Positions 48,599 through 56,547 of a stretch of DNA of 64,000 nucleotides are shown in pieces. Position numbers and translations under genes: made by a program. Below the pieces are notes generated by a model, which worked only from the letters and a program-made list of their open reading frames with translations, was not told the DNA's origin and did not search any database. How positions within the stretch are numbered: position 1 is the first letter of the stretch; the number at the start of each line of letters is the position of its first letter. Source of the DNA: Desulfobacillus sp041396245 (GTDB lineage Bacteria > Pseudomonadota > Gammaproteobacteria > Burkholderiales > Rhodocyclaceae); assembly GCA_041396245.1 (NCBI GenBank), contig JAWKYW010000004.1:124001-188000 (forward strand), read 5' to 3'.

Positions 48599-49165
48599 TC
48601 AGTCGGCCCTGATCGCCTCGATCTGGATGGCGACCTTCATGTCGTCGCCGTGCATCGGCAGGCCGTACTTCATGCCGAAGTCGGAGCGCTTGAAGCTGCC
48701 CGCGGCGTCGGCGCCGCAGACCTCGCGCTTGAGCATCGGGTGCTGGATGCACTTGAAGGAATTGATGGTGAGGGTGAGCGGCCTGGTGACGCCGAGCAGG
48801 GTCATCTCGCCTTCGACGGCGGCCGGGGCGTCGCCGTTCCACTTGCTGATCTTGCCCTTGTAGGTGATCTTGGGGAAGGCCTCGGTGTTGAAGAAGTCCT
48901 TGCCGCGCGCGTGCTCTTCCATCTTGGCGTGGCCGAAGTTGATCGAGGCCGGGTCTATGACGATGTCCACCGTGCCGCTCTTGCCGGCGCGGTCGAGGGT
49001 GACGCTGCCCGAGGTCTTGTTGAACTTGCCGCGCCAGAACGATATGCCGAGGTGGCCGGCCTCGAAGCTCGGGTAGGTGTGGTTCGGCTCGACGTTGTAG
49101 GTCTGGGCCTGGGCGGCGGTAAAAGTCAGTGTCGCCAGGACGGCGGCGAGGGCTTTGCGTTTCAT
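48599..49165 (-). CDS. YceI family periplasmic protein (second copy)
   Basis: The 188-residue YceI lipocalin-like protein has a signal peptide (MKRKALAAVLATLTFTAAQAQ) followed by TYNVEPNHTYPSFEAGHLGISFWRG. IDPASINFGHAKMEEHARGKDFFNTEAFPKITY is conserved. The fold binds isoprenoid-like ligands such as polyprenyls. The leader contains a 24-bp repeat, which encodes AVLATLTF. It is the last gene of the operon, 29 bases after the first YceI gene. Confidence 0.92.
   Translation of the reverse strand: MKRKALAAVLATLTFTAAQAQTYNVEPNHTYPSFEAGHLGISFWRGKFNKTSGSVTLDRAGKSGTVDIVIDPASINFGHAKMEEHARGKDFFNTEAFPKITYKGKISKWNGDAPAAVEGEMTLLGVTRPLTLTINSFKCIQHPMLKREVCGADAAGSFKRSDFGMKYGLPMHGDDMKVAIQIEAIRAD
49122..49145 (-). 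repeat. 24-bp bipartite repeat, copy 13 (YceI signal peptide)
   Basis: Exact halves, spacer CCTGGCGACA. It is sense to the gene and encodes AVLATLTF in the hydrophobic core of the signal peptide. Confidence 0.85.
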
Positions 49166-49194
49166 GCGGTTCTTCTCCTTGTGGGTGGGGTGGG

Positions 49195-49776
49195 TTACTT
49201 TCTGGCGGTGACGATGCGGAACTTGATCTGCACGTCGTCGGCGACGGTGTCGGTGTCCTTCCACTCGCCTTCGCCGATGTTGAACTGCAGGCGCTTGATC
49301 GGCAGCGCGCCTTCGAACACCTGCCGCCCGCCCTCGATCCTGTAAGTGACCGGGGCGACGACCTCGCGCGCGATGCCCTTGATGGTGAGCTTGCCGGCGG
49401 CCTCGAATTTGCCGGCGCCGGCCGGCTTGATGGCGGTGGTGACGAAGGTCGCCTTGGGAAATTTCGCCGCGTTGAACCATTCCGGCTTGAACGTCTCGCG
49501 GTTGAAGTCCTCGGCGCCGAGGTCGAAGCTGGCGATGTCGATTTCGATGCTGGCCTTGCCTTCCGCCGGCCTGGCCGGATCGAAATCCACCTGGGCGCTG
49601 AAGCGCTTGAAGACGCCCTCGACCGGCACGCCCATCTGCTTCGAGACGGCGACCACGCTGCTCCGGGCGGCGTCGCCCCCCCCACTCGACGGGGGCCCCG
49701 CCTGGGCCAGGGCCGGGGCGAGGAAGGGGGCGAACAGGGCGGCGCCGAGCGCCAGGGCGGTTGCGGTTTTCCTCAT
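49195..49776 (-). CDS. YceI family periplasmic protein (first copy)
   Basis: The 193-residue protein has a signal peptide (MRKTATALALGAALFAPFLA to LAQA). The YceI domain follows, with KRFSAQVDFDPARPAEGKAS, IDIASFDLGAEDFN and KITYRIEG-like beta strands (VAPVTYRIEGGRQVFEG). Just after the leader is a GPPSSGGGDAA stretch encoded by an eight-C run and a GC-rich palindrome-like segment (about 49673-49699), probably a small repeat insertion. It overlaps the cytochrome b561 stop by four bases. Confidence 0.9.
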   Translation of the reverse strand: MRKTATALALGAALFAPFLAPALAQAGPPSSGGGDAARSSVVAVSKQMGVPVEGVFKRFSAQVDFDPARPAEGKASIEIDIASFDLGAEDFNRETFKPEWFNAAKFPKATFVTTAIKPAGAGKFEAAGKLTIKGIAREVVAPVTYRIEGGRQVFEGALPIKRLQFNIGEGEWKDTDTVADDVQIKFRIVTARK

Positions 49777-50330
49777 CGTGTTTTCCTTCGGTCGAGGAAC
49801 GGGATCATGCGGCCGAGCACTTCGTCGCGGTCGATGAAGTAGTGCTTGAGCGCCGCCGTCAGGTGGGTGACGACCAGCACGGCCAGCGTGAAATTCAGGA
49901 CCTTGTGCACCGTCAGCAGCAGGTCGCCCAGTTCCTTGTTCTTGTCCAGCAGGTCGGGCAGCGGGAGCAGGCCGAAGTACACCGTCTGGAAGCCCTTGGC
50001 CGAGCTCATCAGCCAGCCGGAGATGGGCACAACGATGATCAGCACGTAGAGCAGGTGGTGGGTGGCGACGGAGGCGATGCGCTGCCAGGCCGGCAGGCCC
50101 GCCGCCGGCGGCGGCGCGGGATGCGTCAGGCGCCAGGCGACGCGGGCCAGCGCCAGCAGGAACACCGTGACGCCGATCCACTTGTGGTACGAGTAGAGCT
50201 TCAGCCGGCCCGGCGAGAACGGCAGATCGGCCATGTAGATGCCGAGCGGGAAGGCGCAGAGGATCAGCAGGGCGATCAGCCAGTGCAGGGCGATGGCGGT
50301 GCGGGTGTAGCCGGGGGTCGTCAACGTCAT
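49773..50330 (-). CDS. Cytochrome b561 family protein
   Basis: The 185-residue four-helix membrane protein carries di-heme ligands in IALHWLIALLIL, YSYHKWIGVTVF, ATHHLLYVLIIVVPISGW and TVHKVLNFTLAVLVVTH. It likely transfers electrons from quinol or another donor at the inner membrane. Association with YceI proteins is common in proteobacteria. It overlaps MarR (four bases) and YceI (four bases), so the operon is translationally coupled. Confidence 0.93.
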   Translation of the reverse strand: MTLTTPGYTRTAIALHWLIALLILCAFPLGIYMADLPFSPGRLKLYSYHKWIGVTVFLLALARVAWRLTHPAPPPAAGLPAWQRIASVATHHLLYVLIIVVPISGWLMSSAKGFQTVYFGLLPLPDLLDKNKELGDLLLTVHKVLNFTLAVLVVTHLTAALKHYFIDRDEVLGRMIPFLDRRKTR

Positions 50331-50824
50331 GCCTGTTCTCCGCGGCGTCGGGTCTTGCTCCGACCGGCGGCGGCGGGCGCGGGTTCCACGCCGGGCGCCG
50401 ACTCGAAGGCCTCGCGCAGGCTGCGCAGCGTCCCTTCGAGGCGCTGCAGCTGGGCCGGACTCAGGCCGCCCAGCGCCTGGCGCAGGTGGTCGAGGTGGGT
50501 GGCGAAGGTTTTGTCGAAGAGGCGCGCCCCGGCCGGGGTCAGGCTGACGATCATGCTGCGGCCGTCCTCGGGCGAGGCGCTGCGCCGCACCAGCCGCTGC
50601 GCTTCGAGGCGGTCGACCACGCCGGTCAGCGTGCCCTTGGTGATCAGCGTCTTCTCGCCCAGCGCCTTGAAGCTCAGGCCCGGCGTGTTGCCGAGCGTGG
50701 CGACGATGTCGAACTGCGAAGGCGTGAGGCCGAGCGCCCGCACGTGGGCGCCGGAGTAGGCTTCGAAGGCCTGGTAGCAGCGGGCGAGTTCGCGCAGCAT
50801 GGGCAGAAAGGGTTCGCGCGGCAA
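50327..50824 (-). CDS. MarR family transcriptional regulator
   Basis: The 165-residue winged-helix regulator shows the MarR pattern LTPSQFDIVATLGNTPGLSFKALGEKTLITKGTLTGVVDRL and RSASPEDGRSMIVSLTPAG (given in parts). The TTG at 50824 gives the longest reading; an ATG at 50800 (MLRELARCYQAF) is also reasonable. It is the first gene of the b561-YceI-YceI operon. It probably represses it through a palindrome just upstream, responding to a small molecule or oxidant. Confidence 0.9.
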   Translation of the reverse strand: MPREPFLPMLRELARCYQAFEAYSGAHVRALGLTPSQFDIVATLGNTPGLSFKALGEKTLITKGTLTGVVDRLEAQRLVRRSASPEDGRSMIVSLTPAGARLFDKTFATHLDHLRQALGGLSPAQLQRLEGTLRSLREAFESAPGVEPAPAAAGRSKTRRRGEQA

Positions 50825-50841
50825 GGCGGCGGGTCCGTATT

Positions 50842-50877
50842 GGTTCTAACGCGAACCATATTAGTACGCATTAGAAC
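50842..50877. promoter_or_regulatory. Operator-like inverted repeats upstream of marR
   Basis: GTTCTAACGCG (50843-50853) is mirrored by CGCATTAGAAC (50867-50877), and a nested repeat GGTTC/GAACC spans 50842-50857. It lies about 20-50 bases upstream of the MarR start, in an AT-rich promoter-like stretch, and is a good candidate for MarR autoregulation. Confidence 0.7.
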
Positions 50878-50887
50878 TAATTGTCAA

Positions 50888-50920
50888 GACGGCCCCGCAC
50901 CGGCTTGGTGCGGGGCCGTC
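50888..50920 (+). promoter_or_regulatory. NtrC enhancer site within a long palindrome
   Basis: GCACC-GGCTT-GGTGC (50897-50911) matches the NtrC binding consensus GCACC, five bases, GGTGC. It is extended to a perfect 14-bp inverted repeat with a five-base centre. It lies about 95 bp upstream of a sigma-54 promoter for porin-glnK-amtB, a standard enhancer distance. Confidence 0.75.
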
Positions 50921-51005
50921 CGGCGGCGCGACGAATTGGTGCGCCGGCGCCCGGCGCGGCGCGGCACGATCCGCCAAGGCGCTGTTTATCCATGACTATT
51001 TTCGC

Positions 51006-51020
51006 TGGCACGGTTGATGC
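51006..51020 (+). promoter_or_regulatory. Sigma-54 promoter of the porin-glnK-amtB operon
   Basis: TGGCACG (51006-51012), four bases, ATGC (51017-51020) has the -24 GG and -12 GC elements at the correct spacing; the only departure from TGGCACG-N4-TTGC is one base. The porin start codon follows 40 bases downstream with a GGGGAG ribosome-binding site. Confidence 0.8.
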
Positions 51021-51059
51021 AAAAGGGTCTTCGTCGATTTTCATTTTGGGGAGACCATC

Positions 51060-51893
51060 ATGCGCAATACCCTGCTTGCTTCCGCGGCCGTCGCCGCCCT
51101 CGCCCTGCCGGCCGCCGGCCACGCCCAGTCCGCTCCGGCGGCCAGCCCGCACACGTTCACCGGCAACCTCACGCTGGCCACCGAGTACCTCTACCGCGGC
51201 ATCGCCCAGACGCGCGGGCGGCCGGCGCTGCAGGGCGGCTTCGACTACGCCCATGCCAGCGGCCTGTATGCCGGCCTCTGGGGTTCGAACGTTTCCTGGA
51301 TCAACGACGGCACGCCGGGCGCCAGCGCCAGCCTCGAACTGGACATCTACGGCGGCTACAGGGGGGCCATCACGGACGACATCGGCTTCGACGTCGGCGT
51401 GCTGACCTACAACTATCCCGGCAGCGGCAAGACGCCGACCGGCTGGATCCGGCCCGACACCATCGAGCTCTACGGCGCGCTCACCTGGAAATGGCTGACG
51501 CTGAAGTATTCGCACAGCACCACGCCGCTGTTCGGCTGGTACAACCCGGTGACCATGAACAAGAGCCGCGGCAGCGGCTACCTCGAGCTGAACGCCGCCT
51601 ACGACCTGGGCAGCGGCTGGGGCATCAACGGCCATGTCGGCCACCAGCGCGTCAACCATTATTCGCGGGCCTCCTACACTGACGTCAAGGTCGGCGTCAC
51701 CAAGGATGTCGGCTTCGGCACGGTGGGCGCGGCCTACTCGACCACCAACGCCCACGACAGCTGCGGCGCCATTGTTGTCGCCGCGGCCACCGACGGCAGG
51801 AATCCCTATTGCTTCTCCAAGCAGTCCGGCGGGCTGGATACCTACAACGCCGGCAAGGGACGCCTGTTCGTCACCTTCACGAAAACCTTCTGA
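51060..51893 (+). CDS. TorF-family putative porin in the ammonium operon
   Basis: The 277-residue outer-membrane protein has a signal peptide (MRNTLLASAAVAALALPAAG). The characteristic GNLTLATEYLYRGIAQTRGRPALQGGFDY starts the barrel (given in part), alternating beta strands follow, and the C-terminus is phenylalanine. It is probably an outer-membrane channel that admits ammonium or small nitrogen compounds when nitrogen is scarce, inferred from its NtrC/sigma-54 promoter and its place ahead of glnK-amtB. Confidence 0.85.
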   Translation: MRNTLLASAAVAALALPAAGHAQSAPAASPHTFTGNLTLATEYLYRGIAQTRGRPALQGGFDYAHASGLYAGLWGSNVSWINDGTPGASASLELDIYGGYRGAITDDIGFDVGVLTYNYPGSGKTPTGWIRPDTIELYGALTWKWLTLKYSHSTTPLFGWYNPVTMNKSRGSGYLELNAAYDLGSGWGINGHVGHQRVNHYSRASYTDVKVGVTKDVGFGTVGAAYSTTNAHDSCGAIVVAAATDGRNPYCFSKQSGGLDTYNAGKGRLFVTFTKTF

Positions 51894-51906
51894 CCGGGGA
51901 GCGACC

Positions 51907-52245
<339 letters not shown>

Positions 52246-52254
52246 GAGAACGCC

Positions 52255-53610
52255 ATGAACAGAATGCTTTCGTATGGAATGGCGGCCCTGGGCCTCGGCC
52301 TGTCCGGTCTGGCGCTGGCCGACGACGCGGCGGCGCCCGCCGCGGAAGCCGCGGCCGCGGCCGCGCCCGCCGTCGTGGCGGCGGTGCACAAGGGCGACGT
52401 GGCCTGGATGCTGACCTCCACCCTGCTGGTCATCTTCATGGCCGTGCCCGGCCTGGCGCTGTTCTACGGCGGCCTGGTGCGCGCCAAGAACATGCTCTCG
52501 GTGCTGATGCAGGTGATGGTGGTGTTCTCGCTGATCGGCGTGCTGTGGGCCCTCTACGGCTACAGCCTCGCCTTCGGCGGCGAGGGCCTGGTCATCGGCG
52601 GCTTCGACAAGCTGTTCCTTTCCGGCGTGACGTTGGCGAGCCTGGCCGACACCTTCACGCCCGAGGTCAAGCTGCCGGAGTACGTCTTCGTCGCCTTCCA
52701 GGCCACTTTCGCCGGCATCACCTGCGCGCTGATCGTCGGCTCCTTCGCCGAGAGGATGAAGTTCGCCGCCGTGCTGCTGTTCTCGGTGCTGTGGTTCACC
52801 TTCAGCTACCTGCCGATCGCGCACATGGTGTGGGGCTCGGGCGGCTACCTGCTCGGCAAGGGCGCGCTCGACTTCGCCGGCGGCACGGTGGTGCACATCA
52901 ACGCCGGCGTCGCCGGCCTGGTCGGCGCCTATCTGCTCGGCAAGCGCGTCGGCTACGGCCGCGAGGCGATGACGCCGCACAGCCTGACGCTGACCATGGT
53001 CGGCGCCTCGATGCTGTGGGTGGGCTGGTTCGGCTTCAACGCCGGCTCCAACCTCGAAGCGACGGCGGGCGCGGCGCTGGCCTTCGTGAATACCCTCTTC
53101 GCCACGGCGGCGGCGGTGCTGTCCTGGATGTTCGCCGAGTGGGCCTTCAAGGGCAAGCCCTCGATGCTGGGCGCCGCCTCGGGCGCGGTGGCCGGGCTGG
53201 TGGCGATCACGCCGGCCTGCGGCTCGGTCGGCCCGATGGGCGCCATCGTCATCGGCCTGGCCGCCGGCGCGATCTGCCTGTGGGGCGTGAATGGCCTGAA
53301 GAAGCTGCTCGGCGCCGACGACTCGCTCGACGTCTTCGGCGTGCATGGCGTCGGCGGCATCCTCGGCGCGCTGCTGACCGGGGTGTTCACCGCGCCCGGC
53401 CTTGGCGGCACCGGCAAGGACGACTTTTCCATCGCCGGCCAGCTCCTGATCCAGGCCGAAGGCGTGGCCATCACCCTGGTCTGGTCCGCCGTGGTCGCCT
53501 TCATCGCCTACAAGATCGCCGGCATGCTGGTCGGCCTGCGGGTGCCGGAAGAGGAAGAGCGCGAAGGCCTCGACATCACCTCCCACGGCGAGGGGGCCTA
53601 CCACTACTGA
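52255..53610 (+). CDS. amtB: Ammonium transporter
   Basis: The 451-residue channel has a cleavable-looking leader with an Ala-rich linker (residues 1-45). Eleven membrane segments follow. The twin-histidine pore is visible in GGTVVHINAGVAGLV and FGVHGVGGILGALL, and the conserved GFNAGS is present. AmtB conducts ammonium as NH3/H+. It ends at a 14-bp terminator hairpin. It is the last gene of the NtrC-controlled operon. Confidence 0.97.
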   Translation: MNRMLSYGMAALGLGLSGLALADDAAAPAAEAAAAAAPAVVAAVHKGDVAWMLTSTLLVIFMAVPGLALFYGGLVRAKNMLSVLMQVMVVFSLIGVLWALYGYSLAFGGEGLVIGGFDKLFLSGVTLASLADTFTPEVKLPEYVFVAFQATFAGITCALIVGSFAERMKFAAVLLFSVLWFTFSYLPIAHMVWGSGGYLLGKGALDFAGGTVVHINAGVAGLVGAYLLGKRVGYGREAMTPHSLTLTMVGASMLWVGWFGFNAGSNLEATAGAALAFVNTLFATAAAVLSWMFAEWAFKGKPSMLGAASGAVAGLVAITPACGSVGPMGAIVIGLAAGAICLWGVNGLKKLLGADDSLDVFGVHGVGGILGALLTGVFTAPGLGGTGKDDFSIAGQLLIQAEGVAITLVWSAVVAFIAYKIAGMLVGLRVPEEEEREGLDITSHGEGAYHY

Positions 53611-53632
53611 TGCCGCAAGCGCGCGGAACCGA

Positions 53633-53664
53633 AACGGGCGTCCCGGGAAACCGGGGCGCCCGTT
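53633..53664. terminator. Terminator hairpin between amtB and higA
   Basis: A 14-bp stem (one T-G wobble) closed by a GAAA tetraloop spans 53633-53664. It lies 22 bases after amtB and three bases after the convergent antitoxin stop, so it could serve both. There is no long T run. Confidence 0.75.
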
Positions 53665-53667
53665 GTC

Positions 53668-53979
53668 CTATGCGGCCAAGGGCGCGACTTCCTTCTCGAC
53701 CCTCTTGGCGAGCGTCTTCTCTGCCGTCCTGATCTCGTAGGCGACCTGGAGGTTCATCCAGCTCTGCACGTCGCCGCCGAAAAAGCGCACCAGGCGCATG
53801 GCGGTGTCCACGGTGACGCCGCGGCGCTCCAGCACGATGTCGTTGATGCGCGAAGCCGGCACGTGCAGCGCCTTGGCCAGGGCGTTGGCGCTCATGCCGA
53901 GCGGCTTCAGGTAGTCCTCGCGCAGGATCTCGCCCGGGTGCACCGGCCGCATGCCGTTCTTCGGAGCAGGTGTACGCAT
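53668..53979 (-). CDS. higA: HigA family antitoxin
   Basis: The 103-residue Xre-type helix-turn-helix protein has the HigA/VapI pattern: MRPVHPGEILREDYLKPLGM, ANALAKALHVPASRINDIV and FFGGDVQSWMNLQVAYE. It would bind and neutralise HigB and repress the operon. The gene lies downstream of the toxin gene with a 12-base gap, the reversed toxin-first order typical of higBA. Confidence 0.92.
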   Translation of the reverse strand: MRTPAPKNGMRPVHPGEILREDYLKPLGMSANALAKALHVPASRINDIVLERRGVTVDTAMRLVRFFGGDVQSWMNLQVAYEIRTAEKTLAKRVEKEVAPLAA

Positions 53980-53991
53980 AGTGGGTTGCCC

Positions 53992-54270
53992 TCAGTGATA
54001 ATCGACAATCTCGACGTCCCTCACGCCATCCTCGGCCCAGACGAAGCACACTCGGAACTGGTCATTGACGCGGATGCTATGCTGGCCCTTGCGGTTTCCC
54101 GACAGCGCTTCCAGCCGGTTGCCCGGCGGCGAGCGCAAGGCGTCCAGGGTGACCGCGCTGTCGAGCTGCTGCAGCTTGCGCTCGGCCACGGCGGCGATGT
54201 TGGCAAAGCGCCTCACCCGCCTGCCGGCGAACAGCTCGGCCGTGTCCTTGTCGGCGAAGGATACGATCAC
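53992..54270 (-). CDS. higB: HigB family mRNA interferase toxin
   Basis: The 92-residue RelE/HigB-type toxin has FADKDTAELFAGRRVRRF, RKLQQLDSAVTLDALRSPPGNRLEAL and the C-terminal RVNDQFRVCFVWAEDG. It would cleave ribosome-bound mRNA. It is first in the pair and lies just downstream of a palindromic operator. It starts at 54270 with ATG, and the family N-terminus fits. Confidence 0.92.
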   Translation of the reverse strand: MIVSFADKDTAELFAGRRVRRFANIAAVAERKLQQLDSAVTLDALRSPPGNRLEALSGNRKGQHSIRVNDQFRVCFVWAEDGVRDVEIVDYH

Positions 54271-54282
54271 GGCGTCAGGTTA

Positions 54283-54297
54283 TACCGGTTACCGGTA
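54283..54297. promoter_or_regulatory. Operator of higBA
   Basis: Perfect inverted repeat TACCGGT-T-ACCGGTA lies 12 bases upstream of the higB start, made of two ACCGGT hexamers. It is probably the HigA binding site. Confidence 0.65.
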
Positions 54298-54484
54298 AAT
54301 GGCAAATCAGGTGGTTCTGAATAAGCCAACTCGAGGCGCCCCACTTGTTCCTGCTTCGAATCAGGGAAGGCGAAATGAGTTGAACGCTGCTTCAACAATT
54401 CTTTGCGTTCGCTCTGGCAAAGTATGAAGATAGCTCTCCCGTTCCCGCGGCGGAAGCGAACAAAATCGGTTACGTCCCGACCGG
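54298..54484. other. Spacer between higBA and the LysR gene
   Basis: About 190 bp, less GC-rich than its surroundings. I see no gene, repeat or RNA that I can support; a 73-codon open frame on the minus strand has no recognisable features. Confidence 0.4.
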
Positions 54485-55411
54485 TCACCTCGCAGTCGCA
54501 TCCGCGATTTCAGCGCTCAGGCAGGATCTGGCCGTATCGTGCAAGCGCCGGACCACCGGATCGTCCGCGATCATGTCCCTGCTCCAGAAATAGAGCGGGC
54601 GCCGGATTTGTGCCTTGCCCGGCGCCGGCAGCTCGACCAGCGTCACGAGATGATCCGTCAGCCTCATCGGCAATGTCGGCAAGACCGCCAGATACCGCCC
54701 CCGCGACAGAAGGGCGATGAGCGTGTAGGCCTCACCCATCGTCACCAGGCGGGTGCGGATGCCGGTGATCCCGTCTTGCGTCAGCATGTCGACGACTTCG
54801 CGCTGGTAGGGGCCCGGCATGCCGAAACTCAACCACTCCGCAGCCTGAAATTCCGCCTTGCCAATGGTTTTATTTCTTGCCAGGGGATGCGACACCCCGC
54901 AGAACACGCCCATCCGGTCGTCGGCCAGCAGGGTTTGCGTGACGCCCGGCAAGGGCCGGTTATGCGGCGCCGGCGCGATCACCACGTCCAGCGTGCCGTC
55001 CATCAGCTGGTCGAGTGCATCCTGCGGCCGCGTCATCACGAGACTGATGGAGACGCGCGGATCGTCGCTCAGCATGCGCTCCATCAGCAGAGGCATCAGG
55101 CCGATGCCGATCAAGGGCCCGGTGCCGATGCGCAGGTGATCTCGCAGCCCGAGCTGGACACGCTGCACCTGCTCCGCCGCGACGTGCAGATTGTGCGCGA
55201 TCGCGCGGCCTTCCCGGGCCAGCGCTTCGCCCAGGGGCGTGCTGCGCACGCCGTAGCGGCTGCGCTGGAAAAGTGGCGCACCTGCCTGCATCTCGAGCGT
55301 CGCCATGTTGCGCGTCAGGGTTGGCTGCGCCACGAACAAGTGCTTTGCGGCAGCGGTGATCGAGCCCTTTTCGAAGACCACCGAAAGCTGCACCAAGTGT
55401 TTTGGGTCCAT
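54485..55411 (-). CDS. LysR-type transcriptional regulator of the TRAP-sulfatase locus
   Basis: The 308-residue LysR protein has an N-terminal helix-turn-helix (LVQLSVVFEKGSITAAAKHLFVAQPTLTRNMATLE, in part) and a periplasmic-binding-like effector domain (LRIGTGPLIGIGLMPLLMERM). The ATG at 55411 (MDPKHLVQL) matches the family start; further upstream frame extends into the promoter region. It is divergent from the TAXI-TRAP gene, so it most likely activates or represses the transporter-sulfatase operon in response to the transported compound. Confidence 0.9.
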   Translation of the reverse strand: MDPKHLVQLSVVFEKGSITAAAKHLFVAQPTLTRNMATLEMQAGAPLFQRSRYGVRSTPLGEALAREGRAIAHNLHVAAEQVQRVQLGLRDHLRIGTGPLIGIGLMPLLMERMLSDDPRVSISLVMTRPQDALDQLMDGTLDVVIAPAPHNRPLPGVTQTLLADDRMGVFCGVSHPLARNKTIGKAEFQAAEWLSFGMPGPYQREVVDMLTQDGITGIRTRLVTMGEAYTLIALLSRGRYLAVLPTLPMRLTDHLVTLVELPAPGKAQIRRPLYFWSRDMIADDPVVRRLHDTARSCLSAEIADATAR

Positions 55412-55520
55412 CGAAATATGATCGTTTTGATTGCCAAATGTAAATTTTACTAATTTCTCGGATTTATCTAAAGTGGTCTGCGGCTTCCAAACGAAATTAA
55501 ACAGCCAGGAGGAGACAGAA
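55412..55520. promoter_or_regulatory. Divergent promoter region of lysR and the TRAP operon
   Basis: A 109-bp AT-rich gap between divergent genes. ATCGAAATATGAT and TTTTGAT-type half sites near 55412-55435 could be a LysR box. An AGGAGG ribosome-binding site for the TAXI gene is at 55507-55512. Exact promoter elements cannot be fixed by eye. Confidence 0.45.
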
Positions 55521-56516
55521 ATGGACAGAAACAATCGCACACTCATACGCCGGGCGCTTCTTGCACTGGCTTTCGGGGCGGCGGCGGGCGCCGCCTCAGC
55601 AGAAAAAATCGGCATGGAGACGGCATCCACCGCCAGCGTGACGGGGCTGATGCCACAAGCCATGGTGGGGAAATGGGCAAAGGAAGGGGTGGATGTACAA
55701 CTATCGATGGATCAGACACTGACCAAGTCGCTGCTCAAGCTCGCGCAGGGGCAGCTTGACGCTTCGGTCATTCCGCCGCCAGCTTACGGGGCGCTGATGA
55801 AGGGGGTCGGTCCGTATGCCAAGATGGGTGAAAAGAGCAAGGAGATGGCGGGCAATGTAAGGGCCCTGTTCGGCTTCCCGGCAAGTTTTTTTCATCCGAT
55901 GGTCTGGGCCGACTCCGATATCAAGACCTGGGCCGACGTCAAGGGCAAGCGCATCTTCATCGGTCCGCCGGCTGGTGTGGCGAATGCCATGATCACGGCG
56001 CTGGTCAAGGCTGGCAGCGGGCTGGAACCGACCGACTACACGCCGATCAAGGCACCCTGGGGCGCAGCGACGCAAAACTTCCAGGACGGCCAGTTTGACG
56101 TGTATGTCGGTTCTTTCGGGCTCGGCTCGCAGGTGCTGTCCGAACTCACCATTGCCCGCAAGATTCGCTTCCTGCCGATTCCCGCCGAAAGGGCCGAGCC
56201 GCCCGTCGGGCTGGGCATGGCGCCGGGAAAAATTCCGCCAAAAACCTATCCAGGACAGGTCAATGAAGCGGATTCGCAGACATGGCAGACGGTGATGATG
56301 GTGGCGGTCAGGAAGGACATTTCCGACGATATCGCCTACAAGCTGACCAAGTCCTATTTCATGAATGTCAAGGATATTGCCAGAACCAACGATCTGCTCA
56401 GGCACCTTGCCGCGGGTGATCCCTTTGCCGGGGTCAACATGCCCCTGCATCCGGGCGCCGCGCGTTATTTCAAGGAAGCGGGGATCGCCGTTCCTCCGGC
56501 CTTGATGGCCAAATAG
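55521..56516 (+). CDS. TAXI-family TRAP transporter substrate-binding protein
   Basis: The 331-residue periplasmic protein has a twin-arginine-like or Sec leader (RRALLALAFGAAAGAASA). The TAXI-TRAP body includes TASTASVTGLMPQAM, GQLDASVIPPPAYGALMKGVGPYA and GKRIFIGPPAGVANAM. It would capture a solute, possibly a sulfated organic acid, for the downstream TRAP permease. The ATG at 55521 follows a strong AGGAGG site. It is the first gene of the operon transporter-sulfatase. Confidence 0.9.
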   Translation: MDRNNRTLIRRALLALAFGAAAGAASAEKIGMETASTASVTGLMPQAMVGKWAKEGVDVQLSMDQTLTKSLLKLAQGQLDASVIPPPAYGALMKGVGPYAKMGEKSKEMAGNVRALFGFPASFFHPMVWADSDIKTWADVKGKRIFIGPPAGVANAMITALVKAGSGLEPTDYTPIKAPWGAATQNFQDGQFDVYVGSFGLGSQVLSELTIARKIRFLPIPAERAEPPVGLGMAPGKIPPKTYPGQVNEADSQTWQTVMMVAVRKDISDDIAYKLTKSYFMNVKDIARTNDLLRHLAAGDPFAGVNMPLHPGAARYFKEAGIAVPPALMAK

Positions 56517-56547
56517 ACCACGGTTTGCGGCCGCTCTATCGATCCGC

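Noticed and set aside
54267..54488. A 73-codon minus-strand frame between higB and lysR
   Set aside because: No recognisable motif, and it ends inside the higBA operator region; too weak to call.
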